This document shows, one piece after another, positions 20,460 to 31,341 of a DNA stretch of 43,207 nucleotides (positions are counted from its first letter, which is position 1; each line of letters starts with the position of its first letter). The notes beneath the pieces were generated by a model that saw only the letters and a program-made list of their open reading frames with translations, searched no databases and had not been told where the DNA came from. Source of the stretch: Gammaproteobacteria bacterium (GTDB lineage: Bacteria; Pseudomonadota; Gammaproteobacteria; Eutrophobiales; Eutrophobiaceae); the NCBI GenBank assembly GCA_021773245.1, contig JAJFKK010000066.1:1-43207 (forward strand). The letters are read 5' to 3'. Made by a program: the position numbers and the translations under genes.

Positions 20460-21014
20460 ATGGAAAAAAATCAATTAGAAAACAGCCAAAATGCTTTGGA
20501 CAATGCTGAATTATTATTTCGCGCCGAAGAAGTAGAAACCGCAATTTCAGAAATGAGTCGTTCTATAACAAATGAATTAAGCGAAAGTAATCCATTAGTA
20601 TTACCCATTATGATCGGCGGATTAGTTTTAGCGGGACGTTTAATTCCACAATTAAACTTCCCATTACAAATCGATTATATCCATGCTACTCGTTATCGCG
20701 GCACAACAAATGGCAGCGAATTAAACTGGTTAAAGAAACCAGAAAAATCAATAAAAAACAAAACGGTATTATTAATAGACGATATTCTTGATGAGGGCAT
20801 AACGCTTGCTGCAATTGTTGAGTATTGTCGCGAAGCAGGTGCTGAAAAAGTACTGACTGCCGTTCTTGCTGAAAAAATACTCGAACAAGATAAACCCATA
20901 AAGAATGCAGACTTTACTGGACTCACTGTTCCGAACAAATATGTCTTTGGTTATGGAATGGATTATTATGAATACCATAGAAACATTGCAGGCATATATG
21001 CCCTAAAAGAATAA
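20460..21014 (+). CDS. Hypoxanthine-guanine phosphoribosyltransferase
   Basis: PRPP-binding loop VLLIDDILDEGITLAAI; VLPIMIGGLVLAGRL; DYIHATRYRG. Confidence 0.88.
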   Translation: MEKNQLENSQNALDNAELLFRAEEVETAISEMSRSITNELSESNPLVLPIMIGGLVLAGRLIPQLNFPLQIDYIHATRYRGTTNGSELNWLKKPEKSIKNKTVLLIDDILDEGITLAAIVEYCREAGAEKVLTAVLAEKILEQDKPIKNADFTGLTVPNKYVFGYGMDYYEYHRNIAGIYALKE

Positions 21015-21035
21015 AAAACCATAGAGCAATACAAC

Positions 21036-21782
21036 ATGAATAAATTAGCAATCATTGGTGGTAGCGGTCTTACTCAATTAGAAGGTCTTGAAATAATTGA
21101 TCAAATTTCACCAACGACACCTTGGGGGAAACCATCAGCAGCGATTACTGTAGGCAAGTTTAATGATATAGAAATACTTTTCTTACCACGGCATGGCGAC
21201 CCACACACTATTCCACCACATAAAATAAATTACCGCGCAAACATACAAGCATTAAAAGATTCTGGAGTTAATGAAATTATTGCTGTGAATGCCGTTGGCG
21301 GCATTACAGAAAAAATGACTCCCTGTCGTATCGTCGTCCCGAATCAACTCATTGATTATACTCATAGCCGCGCCGACACGTTTCATGAAGAAGACCTGGA
21401 AAAAGTTGTCCACATCGATTTTACTGAGCCCTACTCTGAAACATTACGAGATGAATTAATCATGGCTGCTGAATCTGTAGATAGTATAGATATCTGTAAG
21501 ATAGCAATTTATGCCGTAACCCAAGGCCCAAGACTGGAAACAACAGCTGAGATAAGACGCCTTGAAAAAGACGGTTGTGACATTGTCGGTATGACGAGTA
21601 TGCCAGAGGCCAGCCTTGCTAGAGAACTCGAAATGGAATACGCCTGTTGCTCTCTAGTCGTTAACTGGGCTGCCGGAAAAACAGATGAAATCATCACCAT
21701 GGAAGTCATTGAAAACAATCTTAAAGAAGGAATGGGTAACGTTATGTCATTGCTTACAGCAATGTTACACAACCGTCGATGA
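21036..21782 (+). CDS. S-methyl-5'-thioinosine phosphorylase (MTAP/PNP family)
   Basis: AIIGGSGLTQLEGL, RHGDPHTIPPHKINYRAN, AVNAVGGI, TQGPRLETTAEIRRL, GMTSMPEASLARELE; recalled similarity to P. aeruginosa PA3004-type enzymes. Confidence 0.88.
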   Translation: MNKLAIIGGSGLTQLEGLEIIDQISPTTPWGKPSAAITVGKFNDIEILFLPRHGDPHTIPPHKINYRANIQALKDSGVNEIIAVNAVGGITEKMTPCRIVVPNQLIDYTHSRADTFHEEDLEKVVHIDFTEPYSETLRDELIMAAESVDSIDICKIAIYAVTQGPRLETTAEIRRLEKDGCDIVGMTSMPEASLARELEMEYACCSLVVNWAAGKTDEIITMEVIENNLKEGMGNVMSLLTAMLHNRR

Positions 21783-21967
21783 ATCAACTTGCAAGTAAAT
21801 ATATTACTTGCCCCTATTGTGGTGAAAATTTCGAGCTAGTCGTTGATTGCTCAATACCCGAACAGGAATACATAGAAGACTGCGAAGTCTGTTGCCGACC
21901 GATTAATTTATCTGTTTATGTCAATGATCAAAAAGTCACTGTTTACCCTAAACACGAGAATGAATAA
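21779..21967 (+). CDS. CPXCG-motif cysteine-rich small protein
   Basis: ITCPYCGENFELVVDCS...YIEDCEVCCRPI; ATGA overlap with preceding gene. Confidence 0.88.
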   Translation: MNQLASKYITCPYCGENFELVVDCSIPEQEYIEDCEVCCRPINLSVYVNDQKVTVYPKHENE

Positions 21968-21991
21968 AGTCTCTGCTTTCGATAGCGGTCA

Positions 21992-22669
21992 TTATTTACT
22001 CAAACGACTTACCTGTAGAATCACACCGTACATTGGATGATCAAAGTAATGAATTTCGTTTAATTTAATCTTTCGAGTTTCTTTAAGTTTAACCACTGTT
22101 TTATCAAAGCCACCTGTAAATGATTCTTCACTAGTACGAAGGACTTTGTTTTCGGCTGGTATTTGTTTGAAGTAGGATAGATCGATGTCGGCATGTAAAT
22201 AGAACCCGCTTCTAATTCGGATTGAACCGTCAATAATCCTATCTGGCATATTTAACTGCTCAATAAATTCAGGTTCTTCTGTCGTTGTTGCAACGGGAAT
22301 TACCGCATCGCCATCCAGTTTTTGGATATGTACATAACGTGATTTTCGTCGTTCGGTTGCTTCTTGTTGCCAGGAAACATGATACAACGGTCGGTATTCA
22401 CTGGATAATTTAAAAACGCGATAGACGCCACTGAGACGATTACGACTTTTATCAAGCACTTTATAAGGCACGAATCCCTCGGCAGAAGCTGGTTCTAATT
22501 CAACCAGATTGTCTCGTATTTTAAATTCTTCGTTTTGCCATTGTTCTCCATCCAGATTGGGATAGAGTCTATCAAATACTATAACTTCTACTTGATACCA
22601 TGATGCGGCGACAACTGAATTAGAAATAATCAGGAAAAAAACAACAAATAAGGATTTTATTTGATTCAT
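21992..22669 (-). CDS. CsiV-like peptidoglycan-binding/periplasmic protein
   Basis: Signal peptide then SWYQVEVIVFDR; position downstream of mfd as in pseudomonads. Confidence 0.72.
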   Translation of the reverse strand: MNQIKSLFVVFFLIISNSVVAASWYQVEVIVFDRLYPNLDGEQWQNEEFKIRDNLVELEPASAEGFVPYKVLDKSRNRLSGVYRVFKLSSEYRPLYHVSWQQEATERRKSRYVHIQKLDGDAVIPVATTTEEPEFIEQLNMPDRIIDGSIRIRSGFYLHADIDLSYFKQIPAENKVLRTSEESFTGGFDKTVVKLKETRKIKLNEIHYFDHPMYGVILQVSRLSK

Positions 22670-22676
22670 GTGAGTA

Positions 22677-25600
22677 TTATGCCGCGTTTTTTAAAGTAAT
22701 TTCAGCAAAAAGATAATTCAATATATTTAGACGGCTTTCTATATCTGATAATTCCATATTTATTCTTAATTTATCCTGTCCGTCTAGCCTATAACTGACT
22801 GGATCAGACTGAATGAGTTGGATAATACCATTAGGATCAATACTCGCCTTTTCCTGGAAGAAAATACGTCCACCATTCATGCCTAAATCAATCTTACGTA
22901 TGCCTAATGGTCGCGCTTTTTGTTTGAGTTTACTTATCTCGAATAGGTTCCGCACTGCCTCAGGTAACAGGCCGAATCGGTCAATCATTTCTTCCTTGAG
23001 CTCATTGAGTTCTACTGTCGATGTTACGCTAGCAATACGCTTGTACATTATCAAACGCATATGGACATCAGGTAAGAAATCTTCCGGTATTAATGCAGGC
23101 ACATGTAAATCAATTTCAGCACCATGATCTAAAGGCCGATCTAATTCCGGTTGTTTGCCTTCTTTCATCGCCTGCACCGCTCTATCTAGCAACTCCATAT
23201 ACAGACCAAAGCCAATTTCCTGAATATGGCCACTTTGTCCTTCACCAAGAAACTCTCCAGCACCTCTTATTTCAAGATCGTGTGTTGCCAAGGTAAAACC
23301 GATGCCTAATTCTTCCAGCGCTTCTATTGCTTCAAGTCGCTTAATTGCATCAGCGGTCATTGCCTTACGAGGCGGTACTATTAAATAGGCATAAGCACGA
23401 TGATGTGAACGCCCTACTCGTCCACGTAATTGATAAAGTTGGGCTAAACCAAACTTATCTGCACGATTAATAATAATAGTGTTCGCAGTAGGAACATCAA
23501 TACCCGTTTCAATAATAGTAGTGCACACTAATACGTTAAATCGACGATGATAAAAGTCAAGCATGATCGATTCGAGTTGCTTCTCAGGCATTTGCCCATG
23601 CGCAAATTCAACCCGTGTCTCTGGTAATAACTTTTCTACTTCTTCTGCTGCTTTTTCAATCGTTTTTACTTCATTGTGTAGATAAAAAATCTGTCCGCCA
23701 CGTTTTATTTCACGCAACATTGCTTCTTTTAATAGGACTTCGCTACGTTCTTTAACAAAGGTTTTTACCGCTAGTCGACGTGATGGTGGAGTAGCAATAA
23801 TAGAAAGTTCACGTAAATCTGACAAAGCCATATTTAGTGTTCTTGGTATTGGAGTTGCAGTAAGGGTTAAAACATCAATTTCTGCACGTAATGATTTAAA
23901 TTTTTCTTTTTGACGCACACCGAAACGATGTTCTTCATCGATAATAATCAAACCTAGATTTTTAAAGTTAATATCACTTTGTAAAAGTTTATGTGTACCG
24001 ACAACGATATCTGCTTTGCCATCGGCCATTGCTGCTAAAGCAATATCTTGTTCTTTTTTTGATCTAAAACGAGATAATAATTCTACTCTGACTGGCCAAT
24101 CAGAAAAGCGGTCAATAAAGTTTTGGTAATGTTGTTGCGCTAATAATGTTGTCGGCACTAATATCGCTACTTGTTTATTATTTTGTACTGCTATGAAAGC
24201 AGCACGCATTGCAACTTCAGTTTTACCAAAGCCTGCATCACCGCAAATAAGCCTATCCATTGGTTTTTCATTACGCATATCTTCAATCATTGCGTCTATT
24301 GCATCTTGTTGACCAGGTGTTTCTTCAAAAGGAAATTTTTGTGCAAACGATGAATAGGCATTCTGATCAAACTCATATGACTGCCCTTTTCTTGCTGCAC
24401 GACGAGCATGTAATTCAAGTAATTCAGCAGCGACATCGTAAACTTTTTCAGCAGCCTTACGTCTTGCTTTTTGCCACTGTCCACTACCCAACTTATGTAG
24501 CGGTGCATGTTCAGGATCTAGTCCTGTATAACGAGAAATAAAATCCAAGGCTGCAACTGGCACATAAAGTTTATCGCCTTCAGCATATTCAAGATGAATA
24601 AATTCTCCGGGAAAGCCACCAACATCAATCGTCATCAAACCTAAATAACGACCTACACCATGTTCCTCATGAACAACCGGCGCGCCGACTCTTAATTCTG
24701 TTAGGTTACGTACAACGGCATCAGCATCTTGTTGTTTACGTTTACGCAAACGCCGTTGCATAACACGTTCACCAAATAACTGTGCTTCAGTAATAATAGC
24801 GATGTTTGGTTCATGTATAATCAAACCATGTTCGATCGGCATAATAGCAATACCAAATTTAATATCGCTATCAAGAAAACTGTGCCAATTATCAACTTTG
24901 GCAGGTACATCATGTTGTTTAAATAATTCCAAAATGGATTCACGACGACCTTGTGTTTCAGCTGCAATCAAAACACGTCCATCAAACTCACTTAGGAAAT
25001 GCTTAACTAAAGTTAAAGGATCTTTAGCACGTGCATCGATGGAAAGATTCGTTGGCATCTCTGTATCATATTCAACAACCGAACTTTCTGACTCTGTTGA
25101 AAGATTAGAAATATGTATCTGTGGAAAACGCTTTAATTCCGTGTATAAATCATTTGTATTCAAAAAAATATCACGTGGCGGTAAAATCGGCCGTTCAACA
25201 TCATAACGATTTTGTTCATAACGAGATTCAATATCTTCCCAAAATGATTCAGCAGCTTCCTTTATTTCTTCATCCAAAACCAATAGTGAATCAACATGTA
25301 TATAATCAAACAAGCTGCTTGTTTCTTCATAAAACAGCGGCAGATAATATTCGATGCCGGCTGGCGCTATAGATTGACTAACATCGCTGTAGATTGGACA
25401 TTGACCAGGATTACCTTCAAACCTAGCTCGCCAATTTGCACGGAAACGTGCAATACCTTCATCAATTAATGCAACTTCTCGCGCTGGTAAAACACGAATG
25501 GAATCTACTTTATTTGTTGATCGTTGTGTTTCAATATCAAATAGCCGAATGCTATCAATTTCATCATCAAATAAATCAATCCTAAATGGATCCATTGCTC

Positions 25601-26150
25601 CCATCGGAAATACATCGAGTAAAGAACCTCTTACAGAAACTTCACCGTGCTCAGTTACTTGTTCAACAAAACTGTAGCCTTGTTGATTTAATTGCTTTCG
25701 AAATGTTTCAATATTAATTGATTGACCAATATTTAATAACATACTGTTTGCTAATAAATAATCACTCGGCAACAAACGGTGCATTATCGTTGTTATTGGA
25801 ACAACCAATATGCCTTGCTCTAATGTAGATAGCGTAAATAAGGTTTGTAAACGTTCAGAGATAATGTCCTGATAAGGTGAAAATGGATCGTAAGGCAAGG
25901 TTTCCCAATCAGGAAAAACGATAACAGGTATTCTCGCAAGGTCATCGATATAGACTTTTAGTTCATTAACTAAATTTACAGCACTAATAGCATCAGCAGT
26001 AATAACTAAAACAGGTTTCTGTGTTTGCATTGCCATATTGGCAATCGCAAGTGATTTAGCGCTCCCGTATAGACGAGACCAGTTTGATCTGGCATGGCCA
26101 GAGTCAGGTAATTTTGGAGACAAGACATTTTGTCGAGCAGTAACAGACAT
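22677..26150 (-). CDS. mfd: Transcription-repair coupling factor Mfd
   Basis: 1157 aa; HEEHGVGRYLGL, RLICGDAGFGKTEVAMRAAF, DEEHRFGVRQKEK, LTATPIPRTL, GRVGRS. Confidence 0.97.
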   Translation of the reverse strand: MSVTARQNVLSPKLPDSGHARSNWSRLYGSAKSLAIANMAMQTQKPVLVITADAISAVNLVNELKVYIDDLARIPVIVFPDWETLPYDPFSPYQDIISERLQTLFTLSTLEQGILVVPITTIMHRLLPSDYLLANSMLLNIGQSINIETFRKQLNQQGYSFVEQVTEHGEVSVRGSLLDVFPMGAMDPFRIDLFDDEIDSIRLFDIETQRSTNKVDSIRVLPAREVALIDEGIARFRANWRARFEGNPGQCPIYSDVSQSIAPAGIEYYLPLFYEETSSLFDYIHVDSLLVLDEEIKEAAESFWEDIESRYEQNRYDVERPILPPRDIFLNTNDLYTELKRFPQIHISNLSTESESSVVEYDTEMPTNLSIDARAKDPLTLVKHFLSEFDGRVLIAAETQGRRESILELFKQHDVPAKVDNWHSFLDSDIKFGIAIMPIEHGLIIHEPNIAIITEAQLFGERVMQRRLRKRKQQDADAVVRNLTELRVGAPVVHEEHGVGRYLGLMTIDVGGFPGEFIHLEYAEGDKLYVPVAALDFISRYTGLDPEHAPLHKLGSGQWQKARRKAAEKVYDVAAELLELHARRAARKGQSYEFDQNAYSSFAQKFPFEETPGQQDAIDAMIEDMRNEKPMDRLICGDAGFGKTEVAMRAAFIAVQNNKQVAILVPTTLLAQQHYQNFIDRFSDWPVRVELLSRFRSKKEQDIALAAMADGKADIVVGTHKLLQSDINFKNLGLIIIDEEHRFGVRQKEKFKSLRAEIDVLTLTATPIPRTLNMALSDLRELSIIATPPSRRLAVKTFVKERSEVLLKEAMLREIKRGGQIFYLHNEVKTIEKAAEEVEKLLPETRVEFAHGQMPEKQLESIMLDFYHRRFNVLVCTTIIETGIDVPTANTIIINRADKFGLAQLYQLRGRVGRSHHRAYAYLIVPPRKAMTADAIKRLEAIEALEELGIGFTLATHDLEIRGAGEFLGEGQSGHIQEIGFGLYMELLDRAVQAMKEGKQPELDRPLDHGAEIDLHVPALIPEDFLPDVHMRLIMYKRIASVTSTVELNELKEEMIDRFGLLPEAVRNLFEISKLKQKARPLGIRKIDLGMNGGRIFFQEKASIDPNGIIQLIQSDPVSYRLDGQDKLRINMELSDIESRLNILNYLFAEITLKNAA

Positions 26151-26164
26151 GTATACAATAACGC

Positions 26165-26869
26165 CTAATTTATAGAAGCGTTAATCGATTCCAATGCAGC
26201 AAGTGGATCATCGGCTTTAGTTATTGGTCGTCCAATAACAAGATAATGACTTCCAGCATCAATTGCTTCGGCTGGAGTCATGATTCGTTTTTGATCATCA
26301 CTACTAGAATTAGCAGGACGAATACCGGGCGTTACTAAACAAAATTCTTTCCCAAGCTCAGCTTTTAAACTACTCGCTTCTTTAGCGGAACAGACAACAC
26401 CATTTAGTCCAGATGATTTAGCTAAGTTAGCAAGCATCATAACTTGCTCTTCAACTGGTTTGTTAATTCCCAACTCTGTTAAATCTTCTTGAGACATACT
26501 GGTTAATACTGTAACGGCGATTAATAATGGTTTATGAGTTGTTTTATCTAGTGCTTCATTTGCTGCTTCCATCATGACTCGTCCACCTGAAGCATGAACA
26601 TTTAACATCCACACCCCTAAATCAGCAGCAGCACGACAGGCGCTAGCAACAGTATTTGGAATATCATGGTATTTTAAGTCCAGAAAAATATCGAAGTCAG
26701 AAGAAATTAATTTTTCTACTAATGCAGGGCCTTCTCTTGTAAATAGTTCTTTACCAATTTTAAGTTTACAACTTGCAGGATCTAATTTTTGACATAGATC
26801 TAATGCTTGTTTTCCATCTGGAAAATCTAATGAAACAATAACTCGACTGTTATTATTACTATTACTCAC
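26165..26869 (-). CDS. pyrF: Orotidine 5'-phosphate decarboxylase
   Basis: [41 protein letters not shown]. Confidence 0.96.
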   Translation of the reverse strand: MSNSNNNSRVIVSLDFPDGKQALDLCQKLDPASCKLKIGKELFTREGPALVEKLISSDFDIFLDLKYHDIPNTVASACRAAADLGVWMLNVHASGGRVMMEAANEALDKTTHKPLLIAVTVLTSMSQEDLTELGINKPVEEQVMMLANLAKSSGLNGVVCSAKEASSLKAELGKEFCLVTPGIRPANSSSDDQKRIMTPAEAIDAGSHYLVIGRPITKADDPLAALESINASIN

Positions 26870-28034
26870 CGGCTACTCCAAAAACAGGTTTAACGGTATC
26901 CCAACATTTACATCCTGGGCATTGCCAATGAAGTAACTTCGCATCGAAGCCACAATTATTACATTTATATATTGCTCTTCCTTCGATCAACTGCCCCATT
27001 AAATCTTTAATTGTTTTGAGATGCTCATGTGTCTCGCCTTCAGATCTTTCTAAGGCATATTCAATTAACTTATCAACACCTTTTACTGTAGGCCTATTCT
27101 TTAATTCATCTGAAATAAATCGAATCGCGGCATTTTCACCTTCACGCTCAGCAATTAATTCAGTCAACATTAATAAAGTACTAATACCACCATATATATT
27201 AATTAAGGTTCTTAAATATTCGACAAACTCATCAACACGATCCAACTTACGGTAACATTCATATAATGGTACAAGAACCTCAGTAATGTAATCACTATCC
27301 TGTGACTCAACTCTTATATAAGACTTGATTGCTAGTTTTATCTTTCCTGTTATTTGGTACATTTTCCCTTCGATCAAACTCGCTCGAACACAATTCGAAT
27401 CAAACGACATTGCTCGACGAATATGATCTTTTACAACGCGCATATTAGCTTCACTCATAGCGGCATCAGCATGCTCACAATGAAACTGCGCAATAACAGG
27501 ACTATATGACTCATGAGAAATTGATTCGAGTTTTCGAGCCATCGCTATCGCGTTGTCCCAATCCTTTTCTTGCTGATATACCTCTAACAGCTGGGTATAT
27601 GCCTGATTAAGATGAGAACCAGATTCGATTAGTTCTAGAAACAAACCTTCTGCCCTATCCAGCAAACCAGAACGCATGTAATCCATTCCTAACTCAAGTA
27701 GGGCATGAGTACGTTGTTCACGGCTTAATGTTGGCCGAGCAATTAAATTCTGGTGAATTCTTATTGCACGATCAACTTCACCACGTCGTCGAAATAAATT
27801 ACCTAAAGCAAGATGTGTCTCTACTGTTTCACTATCAACCTCAAGCATTCGAATGAATACTTCAATCGCTTTATCCGGCTGTTCGTTTAATACAAAGTTA
27901 AGTCCTTTAAAATATTCAGGATGTATTCCTCCAGATGACTGACTCTGAGAATTAATTGCACGTCGACCAATCCACCAACCGCTTAAAGCAGCGACAGGTA
28001 ATAGTAACCAAAGTAACAGCCATTCATTACTCAT
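26862..28034 (-). CDS. lapB: Lipopolysaccharide assembly protein LapB (TPR plus rubredoxin-like zinc domain)
   Basis: N-terminal TM, TPR repeats, C-terminal [28 protein letters not shown]. Confidence 0.94.
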   Translation of the reverse strand: MSNEWLLLWLLLPVAALSGWWIGRRAINSQSQSSGGIHPEYFKGLNFVLNEQPDKAIEVFIRMLEVDSETVETHLALGNLFRRRGEVDRAIRIHQNLIARPTLSREQRTHALLELGMDYMRSGLLDRAEGLFLELIESGSHLNQAYTQLLEVYQQEKDWDNAIAMARKLESISHESYSPVIAQFHCEHADAAMSEANMRVVKDHIRRAMSFDSNCVRASLIEGKMYQITGKIKLAIKSYIRVESQDSDYITEVLVPLYECYRKLDRVDEFVEYLRTLINIYGGISTLLMLTELIAEREGENAAIRFISDELKNRPTVKGVDKLIEYALERSEGETHEHLKTIKDLMGQLIEGRAIYKCNNCGFDAKLLHWQCPGCKCWDTVKPVFGVAGE

Positions 28035-28038
28035 TGAA

Positions 28039-28326
28039 TCAATCCTTAACTGGCATAACGCGAAGGTTAGTTATTTCTTTTTCGCTATTTTTGATTTGTT
28101 TTTCAAGCTTAAGTTTTTGCTGCTTCAATTTTATGATCATAGGTAAACTCGCCAAGATGCCGAGTAATGCACCAATTAATAAAACCAAGACGACTAACCA
28201 GGAAAGCGGCATATTGAGCGTGCCTGCATAGTAATTAAGCTCAATAAATTGATTATTTTTCAGATGAAATGCTAATCCAGACAATATAATTACAAAAACA
28301 ATAATCAATTTAACGATACGGGACAT
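28039..28326 (-). CDS. lapA: LapA-family (DUF1049) inner-membrane protein
   Basis: Two TM segments followed by a coiled coil, immediately upstream of lapB. Confidence 0.88.
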   Translation of the reverse strand: MSRIVKLIIVFVIILSGLAFHLKNNQFIELNYYAGTLNMPLSWLVVLVLLIGALLGILASLPMIIKLKQQKLKLEKQIKNSEKEITNLRVMPVKD

Positions 28327-28454
28327 TATTATCTCCAGAATGTGTTTTATTCAGATTGAAATGATCGTACACGACTACGACAGACAGTCTATTAAGTTAT
28401 AACAATAACGTTAAACAGACGAAATTGAAAAAATCGATTTGCAGGGGGACCGTA

Positions 28455-28754
28455 TCAGTCAGTAATAGGACTATTACAGTTATTCACTCTCTCTCGCATC
28501 TGTTTACCAGGTTTGAAATGCGGAACATGCTTCGCTGGTAATGATACAGGTTCACCCGATTTAGGGTTTCGACCAACCCTTGGTGGACGGTAATGTAAGG
28601 AAAAACTACCAAATCCGCGAATCTCAATACGCTCTCCATTGGAGAGCGTACCAGACATATGTTCAAGTACAGTTTTAACCGCCAATTCAACGTCTTTGTA
28701 AGCCAGTTGTGATTGACGCCTTGCCAATACTTCGATGAGTTCAGATTTTGTCAT
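28455..28754 (-). CDS. ihfB: Integration host factor beta subunit
   Basis: [40 protein letters not shown]. Confidence 0.95.
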   Translation of the reverse strand: MTKSELIEVLARRQSQLAYKDVELAVKTVLEHMSGTLSNGERIEIRGFGSFSLHYRPPRVGRNPKSGEPVSLPAKHVPHFKPGKQMRERVNNCNSPITD

Positions 28755-28863
28755 GCTTGTTATCTCGGTTATGCGTCTATAATTCCTATCCTAAACACGC
28801 CAAGCCATTGTTATTGTTCCTAAATCCTATCAGAAGATAGACAACTTGTAACAGCAATTTTTA

Positions 28864-30531
28864 CTATTTATCCAATTGTTCCTTCAAAAGATCGCCTAAT
28901 TTAGCTGTTCCGCCTGATTCTGGTGCATATTCGCTCACCGTGGCCTGCTCATCATCAGTTTCTTTTGCTTTGATAGAAAGGTTAATTGTGCGTTTTTTAC
29001 GGTCAATTGCCGTAATTTTAACCTCAAGTTCCTCACCTTCCTTAATCACGGTACGCGCATCATCGATATCTTTTTCAAGTGAAATTTCGCTCACTTTCAA
29101 AGTACCTTCAACACCATCACCTAATGCAATTGTGACAAATCGTTGGTCAACATCTTGAGCTGTACCCTTAACAATCGAACCCTTTGCATTCTCAGCAACA
29201 AAGTTTGAGAAAGGATCTTTTTCAAGTTGCTTAACACCAAGAGATATACGTTCGCGTTCTGCATCAACAGCAAGTACAACGGTTTCAATCTCGTCACCTT
29301 TGCTGAAGTTACGAACCGAATCATCTGAGTTCTCAGCCCAAGTCACATCTGAAAGATGAACTAAACCGTCAATACCGCCATCAAGTCCAATGAAAATACC
29401 AAAATCAGTAATCGATTTGATAACACCAACAACACGATCACCCTTATTGTGAGTTGCTGCAAATTGTTCCCATGGATTTGACTGACATTGCTTCATACCA
29501 AGAGAGATACGACGACGTTCCTGATCAATATCAAGAATAATGACATCAGTTTCTTGTCCAATATGGACTAATTTTGAAGGATGAACGTTCTTATTAGTCC
29601 AATCCATTTCTGAAACGTGAACCAAACCTTCAACACCTTCTTCTAGCTCAACAAAACAACCGTAGTCGGCCAGATTGGTAATCTTGCCATGTAAACGCGC
29701 ACCTTCAGGATAACGACGGGTTAAGTCTAACCATGGATCTTCACCCATTTGTTTCAGACCTAGAGAAACACGGTTCTTTTCACGGTCAAATTTCAATACT
29801 TTAACTTCTATTTCATCACCAATATTAACGATTTCACTTGGGTTCTTAACACGCTTCCAAGCCATATCAGTAATATGAAGGAGACCATCAATGCCACCCA
29901 AATCAAGGAATGCACCGTAGTCAGTCAGGTTCTTAACAACGCCCTTGACCAACGCACCTTCTTTTAATGATTCAAGTAATGCATCACGTTCTTCACTGCT
30001 TTCGGTTTCGACTACAGCACGACGAGAAACGACAACATTATTTCGTTTCTGGTCAATTTTAATAACTTTGAATTCTAGCGGCTTACCTTCTAAATAAGAG
30101 GTATCGCGAACAGGACGTACATCAACTAATGAACCTGGTAGGAAAGCGCGGACTTTATCAACATCAACAGTAAAACCACCTTTAACGCGTTCGGTAATAA
30201 CACCGACAACAGTCGCATTCGCTTCATGAGCCTTTTCGAGTTCTGTCCAGGCAATCTTACGTTTCGCTTTTTCTCGTGATAAACGAGTAACGCCATAACC
30301 GTCTTCGATAGAATCGAGCGCAACATCAACTTCGTCGCCTAAAGCAACTTCAAGGTCGCCATGCTCATCATGGAATTGGTCTATGGGGATAATGCCTTCG
30401 GATTTAAGACCGGCATTAACAACAATATTATCGGAAGTGACGTCTACTACTATGGCGCTAATAATCGCACCAGGACGCATTTTAAGTTCTATTTGGCTTT
30501 CTTCGAATAGTTCGGCAAAACTCTGGCTCAT
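28864..30531 (-). CDS. rpsA: 30S ribosomal protein S1
   Basis: 555 aa, multiple S1 motifs ([48 protein letters not shown]). Confidence 0.97.
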   Translation of the reverse strand: MSQSFAELFEESQIELKMRPGAIISAIVVDVTSDNIVVNAGLKSEGIIPIDQFHDEHGDLEVALGDEVDVALDSIEDGYGVTRLSREKAKRKIAWTELEKAHEANATVVGVITERVKGGFTVDVDKVRAFLPGSLVDVRPVRDTSYLEGKPLEFKVIKIDQKRNNVVVSRRAVVETESSEERDALLESLKEGALVKGVVKNLTDYGAFLDLGGIDGLLHITDMAWKRVKNPSEIVNIGDEIEVKVLKFDREKNRVSLGLKQMGEDPWLDLTRRYPEGARLHGKITNLADYGCFVELEEGVEGLVHVSEMDWTNKNVHPSKLVHIGQETDVIILDIDQERRRISLGMKQCQSNPWEQFAATHNKGDRVVGVIKSITDFGIFIGLDGGIDGLVHLSDVTWAENSDDSVRNFSKGDEIETVVLAVDAERERISLGVKQLEKDPFSNFVAENAKGSIVKGTAQDVDQRFVTIALGDGVEGTLKVSEISLEKDIDDARTVIKEGEELEVKITAIDRKKRTINLSIKAKETDDEQATVSEYAPESGGTAKLGDLLKEQLDK

Positions 30532-30564
30532 GAAAGGTATTTCCTGAATCCTGTCTCATACTAC

Positions 30565-30598
30565 AACAGGGTGTTCTGTTAGGGACTAGTGTCCTGTT
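30565..30598 (-). promoter_or_regulatory. Candidate structured leader upstream of rpsA
   Basis: Minus-strand AACAGG...CCTGTT 6-bp stem (30565-30570/30593-30598) overlapping the alternative GGAC-acta-GTCC hairpin (30583-30586/30591-30594), with repeated TAACAG(G/A)ACAC. Confidence 0.4.
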
Positions 30599-30636
30599 AA
30601 TGTTTAGCTAAGCACTCATCGCGAGTGAATAACCAC

Positions 30637-31341
30637 CTATTTAATTTCCGGAATCCGTTTTTTAACTAAATCCGAAATTTTTTCTACTACTGCATCGATT
30701 CCAAGCGAACTCGTATCAACGATTACAGCATCTTCTGCTGGTTTCAATGGCGATGCGGCTCGGGTACTATCTCGCTCGTCTCGCTCAGCTATATCAGCAG
30801 AAAGGTCGCGGAGATTAGCACTAATACCCTTATCCATCAACTGTTTCAGCCTTCTTTTGGCCCTTTCTTCGGCACTCGCAGTCAAATATATCTTCAACGT
30901 CGCCTGAGGAAATACCACGGTGCCCATATCGCGACCATCAGCAACCAATCCCGGTGCTTTATGAAAGGCTTTTTGTCGAGATAACAAGGCTTCACGCACA
31001 GCAATAATTGGTGCAACCAAAGACGCAGCATTTCCAGCTTCTTCGGTACGAATATCGTCAGTGACGACCTTGTCATCAAGAACAACATTTACCAAAGAAC
31101 CAGCACCAGCAATCCTAAATTCAACATTCAAATTCTCGGCCAAAGTTGCCAATGCAACTTCATCATCGTTATTAATTCCTCGATTTTTAGCCGCTAGAGC
31201 CAAGACCCGATAAAGTGCGCCACTATCGAGAAAATTCCATTGCAACCAATCAGTAAGATAACTGCAAATCGTTCCTTTGCCAGTCCCACTTGGGCCATCG
31301 ACGGTAATAATGGGAACTTCAGACTCAGAAACATTAATCAT
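30637..31341 (-). CDS. cmk: Cytidylate kinase
   Basis: ITVDGPSGTGKGTICSYL, FLDSGALYRVLAL, DGRDMGTVVFP. Confidence 0.96.
   Translation of the reverse strand: MINVSESEVPIITVDGPSGTGKGTICSYLTDWLQWNFLDSGALYRVLALAAKNRGINNDDEVALATLAENLNVEFRIAGAGSLVNVVLDDKVVTDDIRTEEAGNAASLVAPIIAVREALLSRQKAFHKAPGLVADGRDMGTVVFPQATLKIYLTASAEERAKRRLKQLMDKGISANLRDLSADIAERDERDSTRAASPLKPAEDAVIVDTSSLGIDAVVEKISDLVKKRIPEIK

Noticed and set aside
22813-25372. Multiple plus-strand ORFs (60-134 aa) across mfd
   Set aside because: All antisense to conserved Mfd motifs; no supporting start sites or family signatures.
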